NCBI GenBank assembly: GCA_030562195.1
Contig: CM060200.1
Span: 30,481,023 to 30,545,022 of the forward strand
Length of the DNA stretch: 64,000 nt
DNA from: Nipponacmea schrenckii
Lineage: Eukaryota; Mollusca; Gastropoda; Lottiidae
Direction of reading: 5' to 3'
The translations under genes were made by a program, and so were the position numbers. Under the pieces are notes generated by a model that was given only the letters and a program-made list of their open reading frames with translations, was not told the origin of the DNA and ran no database searches. Positions 1 through 10,948 of the stretch are shown here, piece by piece; position 1 is the first letter of the stretch; each line of letters begins with the position of its first letter.

Positions 1-1317
1 AAAGAACAGCCAAGCAATGTCACTTGTGGTAGAGGTACTTTCTTTATCAATATCAAACTCGCCTAAGAGATTAACGACGAATTGTTTAATATATTTTAAC
101 GCTTATTTAATTAATTATTTAGTCCATTTTGGATACTAAGTAGATTAACTCTTAAAACTCTTAATGAACCCAACTCTTCCAAAACTCGTTGAGTAATGGC
201 CATTTAAAGTTACAAGTGGAACGGAAAGCCAAGGGGTAGAGAAAAAATATTAAGCAGTAAATTACATATGGACATGCAAACCCCATAGATTCATCTTTTA
301 CACGATGTTCGGTAAAACGCGGGATCGGTTGGTAAAAAAAACGTATTGCTTTGGAGCCGTCAGTTTTTTGTTTATTTTTTTCTTTTTGATGAACTTGTGG
401 GTAAAACCGATTGCTTACTCCAGTCTTGCTTCACAAAAGTTACAACACTTTGAGTATCCAAATCTTTGTGAAACTTCATTAATAACAAAAATCATTTGAC
501 AGCATTGATTATACTATCCGACATAAGTTAAATACTCTTTTTTTATGTATAAGGTACGTTTTCAAATAAGGTGAGTTCACTATTGTTAAGGTAGAGAATA
601 CATAGTACTTCTAACAAAGACCTAAAAATTCTGAAAAATTAGCATAATTTTTCATGCATAATTCATAAAAATGTATACAACTACTAGTTTCCTTATTTAT
701 TTCACTGCAAAATTAAATAATCATGAAAGTCAAACAAAGTGCCAGTCGGACTTTCTTACAAAAACGTTTTAATAATCTTAAATTGCAATGAAAATTAAGG
801 GTAATGATTAAATAATACGACAACTGATAAAAGATATAGTTAATTGGATAAACTCTCGTGGAGAATGATATCACTAAGGGTTCTATATTTTGAGTATATA
901 TGCTACGACCAGTTTTGTAACTTTTCGTAAAATAAAAGCGTTTAACAAATTTAGAAGCTTGGCATGCAGTACTGTTGACTAAATTTGGGACTAAATTTTT
1001 TCGGAAAATGTATGTTTTGGATACGAGCTTTTCAATAAAAGTTAGTGAATATATGTTGGTATAAAAACTCAATATCAGCTTTACTAGTTTCATTATCTGG
1101 TCCTTTGAATTCTGTAGTTATTAAAGGAATTATAAACCTAATTTCCAGAATACTCTTAAAAATGGGTGATATACTTTATAGTCGATTTTCTAGACCAAAA
1201 AAGACGCGGGATATGTTTAACTACTATTTTAAACCTATATAAATAAATCAGGAGAATTTCACTAGGTTAAGCCCATTTTATTAATTGTTTTGTTCTGAAT
1301 TTGAATCAGCTGTGCGC
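1..1317. other. Intergenic sequence, no gene seen
   Basis: AT-rich, short frames only. About 555-720 resembles 21246-21400 (shared TTCACTATTGTTAAGGT, then ACCTAAAA and GAAAAATTA), so a dispersed repeat is present. Confidence 0.4.
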
Positions 1318-1331
1318 AAAACCGAAGGTTA

Positions 1332-3356
1332 TTTTTTTTAAACAATATTTATTCATAAATTACAAGTTTTAGATACATATATAAAAGTTATGGTTTCGGA
1401 AACAAGTCGAAACTTATATAAATCCGTTACCATTTACCGATAATACAATTACAATTCAAATACAATTTTATGTACAATGTTTGAAATTATGTTTAAGTGC
1501 TGTACAGTCCTGTTATGTTATAGATTAGAGATAGAGTTGCAGATGTTATATACGGAAGTTTGCCAACAGATGTTCTCGGGAGATATAATTTGTGTGATAT
1601 TGGCTTGCTCATCGGGATCCTGGCAGTCCTCACGGCCCCCACAACGACCTGGTCGATCGGTGTCATGGTGTCTATCGCGGATGAATGACAAAGGATATCA
1701 GTTGAGACGGATATGATAAATCACAATGTTGAAACAATGTTGTTGTCATGGTATGGTAGATTGGAATCCCACACATGACTGACTGGGTAAATGTGGTACT
1801 AGTAATTCCCAGTTAAAATAAGCCACCAGGGGACAAACATAAAGCAACTATCGCATAGGGTGAATCTTTTTGAGATGAGCCATGAAAAAATAGTAGTAAC
1901 TATCATCTAGGATGAGTATTAGTTGAAGTGAACCAATGAGAATTGTCAGCTAGGGAACACACACAAAGCAACTATCAGCTATCAGAATCTTGGTTTGAAT
2001 GAACCAAAATAGAACAGACAAGGCGGCTAAAAAGTGGGATGAATCTTGGTTGAGATGAACCACAATAGAACAGACAAGGCGACTATCAACTAGGGTGAAT
2101 CTTGGTTGGAATGGACTACAATAGAACAGACAAGGCGACTAGAAACTAGGATGAATCTTGGTTGGAATGAACCACAATAGAACAGACAAGACGACTATCA
2201 ACTAGGATGAGTCTTGGTTGGAATGGAACGCAATAGGATAGACAAGGTGACTATCAACTAGGATGAATCTTGGTTGGAATGGAACACAATAGAACAGACA
2301 AGGCGACTATCAACTAGGATGAATCTTGGTTGGAATGAACCACAATAAAACAGACAAGGCGACTATCAACTAGGATGAATCTTAGTTGGAATGGACCACA
2401 ATGGAACAGACAAGGCGACTAAAAACCAGGATGAATCTTGGTTGGAATGGAACGCAATAGGATAGACAAGGTGGCTATCAGCTAGGATGAGTCTTGGTTG
2501 GTATGAACCACAATAGAACAGACAAGACGACTATCAACTAGGATGAATCTTGGTTGGAATGGACTACAATATAACAGACAAGACGACTATCAACTAGGAT
2601 GAATCTTAGTTAGAATGAACCACAATAGAATAGACAAGGCGACTATCAACTAGGATGAATCTTAATTAGAATGAACCACAATAAAACAGACAAGGCGACT
2701 ATCAACTAGGATGAATCTTAGTTAGAATGAACCACAATAAAACAGACAAGGCGACTATCAACTAGGATGAATCTTGGTTGGAATGAACCACAATAAAACA
2801 GACAAGGCGACTTTCAACTAGGATGAATCTTAGTTGGAATGAACCACAATAAAACAGACAAGGCGACTATCAACTAGGATGAATCTTGGTTGGAATGAAC
2901 CACAATAAAACAGACAAGGCGACTATCAACTAGGATGAATCTTAGTTGGAATGAGCCACAATAGAATAGACGATGAATCTTAGTTGGAATGGACCACAAT
3001 AGAGTAGACAAGGCGACTATCAACTAGGATGAATCTTGGTTGGAATGAACCACAATAAAACAGACAAGGTGGCTATCAACTAGGATGAATCTTAGTTAGA
3101 ATGAACCACAATAGAACAGACAAGGCGTTCGAATGAACCACAATAGAACAGACAAGGCGACTATCAACTAGGATGAATCTTAGATGGAATGAACCACTAC
3201 AAGAGAATAGAATAAGACATCTATCAGTTAAGATAGTTGGGACATAGAACAACTTTCGAGTAAGACAACTTTGACTTAGGATGAATCTCAGATTAAGTGA
3301 AACAACAGTGAGTAGGCATAAACAACTATCAGCTAAATGAATCTCAGTTGAATTGT
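1332..3356 (-). mobile_element. Retroposon-like insertion carrying a minisatellite, flanked by a 14-bp direct repeat
   Basis: AAACCGAAGGTTAT occurs at 1318-1331 and again at 3357-3370. Directly inside the left copy is a run of T, then TTTATTC, i.e. on the minus strand an AATAAA signal followed by an A tail. This is the signature of a reverse-transcribed insertion with a target-site duplication. The minus-strand 3' end (GAATAAATATTGTTTAAAA) resembles the LINE-like 3' end at 52440-52540. No open reading frame of useful length remains. Most of the body is the 56-bp minisatellite. Whether the array was inserted with the element or grew afterwards cannot be told. Confidence 0.6.
1845..3345. repeat. 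56-bp minisatellite, about 26 units
   Basis: Tandem units each contain GATGAATCTTGGTTGGAATG, then CACAATAGAACAGACAAGG and CGACTATCAACTAG. Units in the middle are near identical and often differ only at GGTTGG versus AGTTAG; the edges, especially before 2000 and after 3180, are degenerate. Short deletions give partial units near 2970 and 3125. The array ends about 95 bp before the RNF126-like start codon. Confidence 0.93.
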
Positions 3357-3384
3357 AAACCGAAGGTTATCGAATGTAAGGGGC

Positions 3385-3439
3385 GCGTAACTCTCTTGTT
3401 ACAGTGACGTCACTCCGGGAAGTTGATAAGAAAGTTAAA
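3385..3439 (+). promoter_or_regulatory. Proximal promoter/5' UTR of the RNF126-like gene with a full CRE palindrome
   Basis: A short GC-richer stretch just before the start codon holds a perfect TGACGTCA (3405-3412), the CREB/ATF binding palindrome, followed by CTCCGGGAAGT, close to an ETS site. No TATA box is seen, which fits a housekeeping gene. Upstream of 3356 the sequence is repeat-derived, so little unique promoter is left. Function is inferred from motifs only. Confidence 0.5.
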
Positions 3440-6400
3440 ATGGCGGAGGCTATCGTCGTCGAGAGACCACAGAATGATCGCTTTTATTGTCATTCTTGTA
3501 CGAAAGAAATCCAACCTGCTCTTCCAGTAAGTAAGAAAATATACTGGTCTATTTTATGAGGTTTTATTTTTTAGATTTCGTTCTAGCTTTCCGACTCAAA
3601 ACTTAAACTTGATCTAGACAACGTTATATATTTATTAAAGATTGTCAAAGCGAATAAATTTTATAATCAAATTCCCCTGGAAAATTCCGGAACATCATAC
3701 GAAACTTGTTTACAAATCTTATGTTACCCGGCATCCATACGATTTATTTATATAAAGGGTAGAATAATGTTTAGAGCTTAAATTTCTTCTGTTTATTCAA
3801 TAACCTTTATCCTTCTATCTTATTAGAAGGAAATCTGCTGTTATTCAGAGTTTCACCTTATTATTCCATCTTCAGACAACTGACCTGTTTTCTGTCTGTG
3901 TCCCATTAACTTAAATATAGGCCTATACACTATGTCATTACAAAAGTAAGGCTGGGGCTTGTTGCAATATCATAACATGTCATAATACAATTATAGGCCT
4001 AATGTCGTAATGACAATGTCCTATTTTGGTATATTTATCAGCAATGCTACTTTGATAAAATGTTAGCTTACTTTTATCAAAAGTAGTTTGCATAGGCCCA
4101 ACAATAGGGTATAACTAAAAAAAAAAGACTTAACAAATGCGAAACTACTAAGCTATAGGCCTTACTAAATAACTAGATTAGGTCATATATCCAACTTTTC
4201 AGTTATTTATGGTTAACAAACAGATTTCAGTTACATTGGTAATACTTACTGCATTACATACCTCTAAAAGATACAATTCAATAGCTCCAGACATATATAT
4301 ATTTCCATAACAAACTGTATATAAGGTCAAGCTTATTAAGTTTACTTACTAGTATTGGTACACCTCACATTAGTGAATTTAATGGAAGTATTGGTTCGGA
4401 GTAGTGTAGCGAGTACAATAGACTTTATTTGGTTATTTCACCCATAGTGGATTCACCCCCTATATATATTGCTAACACAAATAAAAACATACTTTCTTTA
4501 TTTTATTTCACTTTATTTGTATCATAATTGATAATAGTTTTTAACAAAAACAATAGTTGTGTCTATGTCTATATTGTCTATATTGTTGCAGATATATATA
4601 TATTTATGTATCTTATTCATAATATTTATCCATCAGTTTAAGATTTCATGTAAAAGATTAATTAGACTAAGTAGTCAGAAAAAGTGTTAAATTAATTATC
4701 ACTTAATTATTCAAAACTCAACATATTGTTCATATGAAAATTTCATAACTGAATGATGTAGAAATGAACCAGTGGCTATTTATACAGTTCTTACCAAACT
4801 GTGGCTTCTTGATTAACTTATTTGTTAACTTGGATTGATCTTTATAATTCTGGATTTTGAATTTCACTCATTATTATTATTAATAATTGTTATTTTAACA
4901 ACTAATTGGTTTGATCCCAGATAAGATCAGCTTCTTTCATTCCACTCATTATGATGGTAACTAATTGGTCGGATCATTAGTAAATTTTGATATGGGTGAA
5001 ACCACTAGAAATCAGTGGGTGAAAACACCCGTTCTCATAATGGGTGAAACAACTAGGGTGAAACAACCATGGTTGAACATGAAAACAGGTGAAACCACTG
5101 ATAGCCAACCAGGGCAAGACTTTCTTTTCTTATCATTATGTCACATAAATACACTCAAGTAAAGTATTTGATTCTGTTATATTTACTTATTATTTGTAGG
5201 ATTACACCTGTCCACAGTGTGATGATGGTTTTGTTGAACAGATCAGTAGCGAGTAAGTTTTTATGTGCATATGTGTTGCTTGTTTGTCAATTTGGTGTCT
5301 AGTAAAACCACTCTAAATTGGTTTAGAGGGGATACCAGTTTAGAGAGCATGCAGTTAGGAGGGGTTTTACTGTATAAGCTCTTTAATATTGAAATGTTAT
5401 CCACTTCATATTTTATCAAGATCAGGGTTTGCGAAAGACCAAGGTCTTCGAAAAATCTGAGTCTGGCCGTTGGAACCGGGTCTGACCGGGATCATGGTAG
5501 CAAATATGAGTGACCACAAATTAATCATTATCTTACATAAATTAAAAGATTCAAAATTTCCAAACTTATACACAAAATGTTTATTTAACATTATATAATT
5601 CTACATTTCAATCAGTCAGCTAATATCACCAGCTTTTGAATTTGTCTTTCTAATCTAAGCTTGAGGATTATAAAATAAAGTGGCTCTCCGAAGTCTTTTT
5701 GTCTTTTATATTTTGGTTTTGTAGACTATTATCTAATTGTGAATATCGGGATGGATGGTTTTTATGTATTTATGTATTACTTGTATTGTTACCTGTTGAT
5801 TTAATTCTACCCTTGCGGGTGAGGTATATTCACAGAGCTTGCATTTGGCCTTAGTCGTACCGAGAATATGCGAAATGCCTTGTGTAACGTGAACACTACA
5901 TGCATATATACCAGTGACTTGAGTTAACCACTTGCATCATTGGCTAGCTGTAGCGCCACCAACAATAATTAATAATAGACGTGAAAAAAACAAATAATAA
6001 AAAAATTACCACAAAGCATACTAATTTGGACCTGGATCCAGACTCGATTCAATGACTGACGAAAATGAGTGGGTACCTGGGTCTTTGATTCCGGGCCTAG
6101 ACTCGATTGCAAACTCTGCAAGATCAACTTCGGATATGTGTGACATGTTAGTTAGATTTAAACTCAGTTGGTTCAGATAACAGAAAATTTTACTTGATAT
6201 TTTATTATTTACAAATTGTATGCTTTAACTGTATGTTATGATATGATTAGGAATGGACTTAGTTTTGAATATTTTCATTATAGGGAAGAAAGTGCTCCCG
6301 ACTCACCTGTAGAAATGAATGCATATCCAGCCATGGTAAGACTTTTCATAAAACAAAATTTTTAAGACATGTTGAGCATTGTGTTATCTAAACATAAAGT

Positions 6401-9400
6401 TGTATCTGTCAAACATCATTAAATAACATATCAAGCCCTTGAGAGATATTTTCTTATAAAATTTAGAATCCAACTTATCTTGATTGAGTTTCAGAATGTA
6501 TGTTATAGGGGGAATGAATAACAGAAGAATTGTAAGGTTACTGCATATCTCCAGATTTTGATGTTTGATTTTAATATTTTAGCCCCTATTTCAAAATATT
6601 ATTGAACAAATGTTAAATCCGTCCAGCTCAACTATAACACTAAGCTCGCCATCAATGGGAACACGTAGTAGACGAAATCAGCAAAATCAGGAAAGGTAAG
6701 CATATATATACATATCAGCAGATACAGAGCAGTTATGAAAGAGTAAATATTAATCTGACGGGGAAAAAATGTACCAGAGGTCCAATTCTCTTATCTTATT
6801 TTTTGCAGCTTTTATTTTGAAGCCATTACATGGTCCTTTAAACTCATAAATGTCAATGGCCCTTCTTTCATCCCCCATTGCGAACATGAACTGATATGTT
6901 TCTTTTAGAAAAGCCTGTCATCTATGTTACTGTTGATATTTTGAAGATCCAGCCTGATTTATTGAAATTTTAAATTCACTGTAAAATGTTTATTTTTAAA
7001 TGGTTCCAACTGATTCTTTTCTAGTTTCAGATTAGGAAATTTGATGAGCCTTATTGCACAGGATCGTTTTGGGTAAGCTTTTAATCATCCAATGCTGTTA
7101 ATGAGTAAATTTATAATACAGTGAAACCTGGCTATAACGAATCATACGGGACCGGACGAATTAGTTCGTTATAGCCGAAATTCGTTATATCATTTTCTAT
7201 GTCCGCCACCTTGGATTAAGTCAAAATTACCCATACCATCCTCAAGAAAAGGAACGATCTCAGTTTTAAACAGTAATAATTATTGCAAATTCACATAAAT
7301 TATAACCATGCAATTTCGTAGTGTGTTTAAAACTGGAAAAGCGTCCGCAAATGATGACAACTTCATTGTCTATGATTTCTTCTTCGTCATCAGATTCTTG
7401 GGTGGTGTCATTTTTCACCGACATAACACTCTCTATAATTTCATCGTCAGTCCGTGGAATTATACCTCTGTTGACTTTTGAAAAAAGGACCAGTCTTACG
7501 GTATCTGGTGTATCGGTAAATTTATTCACCTCGTACCAAATTCTCTTCAATTCACCTACACGCATGACGTTATTTTCGTCATCGGATTCGGAATTTTATG
7601 GGCTTTGTACGTACCCATGTTGATGTTGAGAATCGAATGAGACTTGAAGATTGTGATCGTTATTTACGATTTCGCCGCATGTGTATTGTTTTGACCGGTT
7701 AACAAAATGAATATCTTGGGACTGTGGACAAAAGAATTACACAAAATGTTAATTAAGTTTAATTGATAAATAATAATTGATAGTCGAGAATCGGGAGGTG
7801 TGAAATTCGGTGACAATTTATTGCCGTGATTGGAGCCGATTGAGATTATCGGTTTATTATGACTAATCTGTTCGTTACAACCATTGATTTTGGTACACAG
7901 GGTGTCAATTTCTGTTCGTTATTACCGAAAATTCGCTACTAGCATTTCGTTTAATCCATATGTATTTTTCAATGAAATTAGTGCAGTGAAAAACGGGACT
8001 TTTAAATGTGTTCGTTATTACCGTTTTTTCGGTATAAGCATGTTCGTTATAAGTGAGGACCACTGTACTCTGAAAAGGGTGTATTTTCTTATGAAGATGT
8101 TCTGTAAATATTGTAAAATAAGGCATTGGTTACCACATTTTCAGTATATCTAAAAGATGAATATACCTGTTATTCATAACACTCCTTTTCCATGACCATA
8201 ATTCAAAATTTCAGTTCTACGCCTTTTTTACCAGATGAGTTATCTTAATTCAAAAAACAAAAATGGTATTGTTTACATTTTTATACGCCCACATGAAATG
8301 GGGGAGCATAAATTGTTACTGTACTGAAAAGTTTTTATTCATAATCAATGCTGCCAGTGGGCATATACATGTATTACCTTGTCTGGCAAGCTATCTTTGA
8401 AAGAAATTTGAAATGTTTACTGTAAATTAGCTTATATTGTTTTATCTTTTCATTCCATTTATTAATCTGTGAATGGAGAGACTGTTTAGCCACTTTAACA
8501 AGGTATTCTGTTACCATTCTTTACATTAATCTTTATTAAATTAAAATTTCCATAGATCATTGAATAGGATTATGTAATAAACTATTTATTTTTTTCAGTG
8601 GTGGAATGTTTCAGTTACATGGAAGTCCAGGAGATTATGCATGGGGGGCTCATGGTTTTGATTCTATTATATCACAGGTAAGCTGATTAATCTTTAATCT
8701 AATTATTTAAAGAGATTATTCAACACAGAGTATGAAAAGAAAAATTAATTTACCCATTTGTAATAAGCTTATTCAAAATTTATTACAGGTAATATTTGTC
8801 AAAAATTAACAATTTATCATTTCTCCCTGAATGATTGCATGTAAAAATAACTCCATTATGGTTTTCTACACATTTGAATATTTAAGAAGGGTTGGAATAT
8901 TTCATTTTAAATTTTAAAGACGCCTGTGAGCCATTCCGAATAACATTCTGTTACTTATTTTCTACCAAAAACTGTACTTATACCAGTAATAACATGTTCC
9001 TCTCTTAAACCAAGTTTATGTTACAAAATTTTACATTAACTCATGTCTTAAACTTCATATTAGACATGCATGTTAGTGTCTCTTTAATATATTACATATT
9101 CCTTGAGTTTGCCTCAATCTTCCAAATGTGATTTTAAGGTTTTAAGGTAAGGAGTGCAAAAGGTCATGACTTGTCTTAGCTGATAATATCCTATATTCCT
9201 GGGTAGGTCATAAAATATTTAACCTGTTATACAGAAGTTTCAATTAGTCTGGATTGATATGGACTTTATATTTGATCTACGGTCTATTGTAATTTGAAAT
9301 TCACTGTATGAAATGAACACCAAATTATCTATAGAAATATTTGATAATTAAACAGGAATATAAAAGATTCATAGTTTGGACATATTCTTACAGAAATTCA

Positions 9401-10574
9401 TATACTTTTATTAAAAGTGTAAAAGCTGTGATTTAAAGGACATTTTTTAAGCAAGTTGTGATTTGTTTTTCAATGAATTATTGACATATTGCTTCTGTTA
9501 ACAAGAGTTATTTGGGAAATAAGATATACATTTAATATGATATTTTTTTAATTATTTAATACCGGTAGGTGATAAGTTTTATGTCATTGTGTACGTAATT
9601 TTATTTTAGCTTTTGAATCAGTTAGAGGGTTCTGGTGCACCTCCTGCCCCTGAGGAAAAAATAGAAAATCTGCCAAAAGTTAAAATAAATCAAGAACAAG
9701 TCGGTTAGTTGAGTTAGTTGCTAAATTATCATATCATGGAATGATAAGGCATTATGTTTTGACTTAAATTATATAATATTTTTAAAAAGAAATTGTCTAC
9801 AGTTTTTTGCTAAGTTTAGTGACATTCTGTTACAGAAGTGAGATTTAACAAAATGATCTTGAAATTGCCCACATTTCGAAAAGTAAAACTCATTTATTGT
9901 TTCCCTGTGATAAGAAGAATTTAATGATGTCAAACCTGTGTCCAATTTCTAAGCAATCTCTATCTTTAGTAAAGAATAAAAGACAGATTTGTTATTTTAA
10001 TTTTCAGATAAAACTTTACAGTGCTCAGTTTGTTTTGATGATTATTCATTAGGAGAAGAAGTAAATAAATTACCTTGTGAACACCATTATCATTCACAAT
10101 GTATTATACCTTGGTTAAAATTGGTAAGTATTTATTCCATAGACACAGAATGTTAATAATGCCTATAGACATATTGATATTATTCACCCAGATCAAACTC
10201 TGAAATGCCAATTAAGATCTTTCTTGAGTTATTAGACTTGAAAAGTAAATGTAGCAATGGCTGCATAAAAACATACATTAGATGATACTATTTCTCACTG
10301 TACCTTTAAATAACATAGCAAATTAAATGAAGTCTCCTGTTAAATAGCTACATTGCCTCAGTCAGCATATTGTAAAGTAATACATCAAGTTTGATATTGT
10401 TGTTTGAAAGATAATCGTCAAGTCTTATTGTCAACTTCAGTTGGTTAACCAGCCAATACTGAATTATATTTCTGTTTCTTTCAGCATGGCACATGTCCTA
10501 TTTGTCGTAAGGATTTAAATGGGGAAGTTGTTGAAATAAAAGATAATGACATGCCACCAGATTCACCCTTTTGA
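3440..10574 (+). CDS. RNF126: RNF126/RNF115-type RING-H2 E3 ubiquitin ligase, nine exons
   Basis: Exons read as 3440-3526, 5200-5252, 6284-6335, 6583-6695, 7025-7072, 8599-8677, 9610-9703, 10008-10123 and 10485-10574. All junctions are GT/AG, phases agree, and the joined frame is 243 codons plus TGA. An N-terminal zinc ribbon uses C17, C20, C33 and C36. The C-terminal RING-H2 has C181, C184, C199, H201, H204, C207, C218 and C221. Between them lie a Ser/Arg-rich linker and the block DYAWGAHGFDSIISQLLNQL, characteristic of RNF126/RNF115. Known family role: cytosolic E3 ligase that works with BAG6 on mislocalised proteins and in receptor sorting. The protein is shorter than human RNF126 (about 310 residues), mainly in the linker. 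The start is the first ATG after a GC-richer promoter. Vertebrate RNF126 and RNF115 are paralogues, so this is probably the single ancestral-type gene; the symbol marks the family. Confidence 0.93.
5423..6118. mobile_element. MITE-like DNA transposon in intron 2 of the RNF126-like gene
   Basis: Ends are CAGGGTTTGC and GCAAACTCTG, near-perfect inverse complements, flanked by CAAGAT at 5417-5422 and 6119-6124. Subterminal parts also pair, for example GAGTCTGGCC with GGGCCTAGACTC. No coding frame is seen. Superfamily is uncertain, because the direct repeat is clearly matched over six bases only. Confidence 0.6.
7119..8065 (-). mobile_element. pogo/Tigger-like element with a transposase C-terminal remnant, in intron 5
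   Basis: Termini CAGTGAAACCTGGCTATAAC and (inverse) CAGTGGTCCTCACTTATAAC are flanked by TA on both sides, the Tc1/mariner-pogo target. On the minus strand, a frame over 7266-7565 reads DDEIIESV followed by an acidic tail (SDDEEEIIDNE), typical of the C-terminus of Tigger transposases, which came from the same source as CENP-B and jerky. The catalytic core is gone, so it is non-autonomous. Further inner copies of TTCGTTAT suggest repeated subterminal sites. Confidence 0.72.
8281..8402 (+). mobile_element. Short, core-less copy of the 160-bp-unit element family
   Basis: It starts with TACGCCCACATGAAATGGGG and ends with ATGCTGCCAGTGGGCATATA and GGCAAGCTATCTT, the same ends that bound the large copy at 45925-49196, but with only about 50 bp between and no tandem units. 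It lies in intron 5 of the RNF126-like gene. Confidence 0.6.
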
Positions 10575-10942
10575 ATTGTGTTTTTCAAATACACTTTTAT
10601 GTGATATAAACTAAAATATAAAAACTATCAGTATATATGGCTGGTAAATTTTCAACTTATTGAAAATAAGTGAAACCACCAATATACTTATATAATGAAA
10701 GCTTGTTATATATTGTATTATTAATATTCTCTGCAAACAACACCTAATGGTATGACATTTTATGTAAATTGGAAAATTGTTGCACTTCAAAGTTATTGCT
10801 GTCAGTAAGACAGCTAATGCCATATAATGTTTAAATTTTGTTTTCTTTTTTTGTGTGTATTATAGTGTATATAAGACAATGGGCAATATCTTCTCAAAAT
10901 ATATTTTATTTGAAATCTTGGTGGAAAGAATTACAAATTTTC

Positions 10943-10948
10943 AATAAA
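10943..10948 (+). terminator. Candidate polyadenylation signal for the RNF126-like gene
   Basis: AATAAA lies about 370 bp after the stop codon in an AT-rich 3' UTR and overlaps a second AATAAA. Other copies may be used; the choice is positional only. Confidence 0.4.

Noticed and set aside
713..1093. 126-codon minus-strand frame
   Set aside because: Low-complexity AT-rich translation without domain, signal or splice support; chance frame.
1850..3340. CRISPR-like array
   Set aside because: Units are contiguous and vary throughout, with no unique spacers, in a eukaryotic genome; it is a minisatellite.
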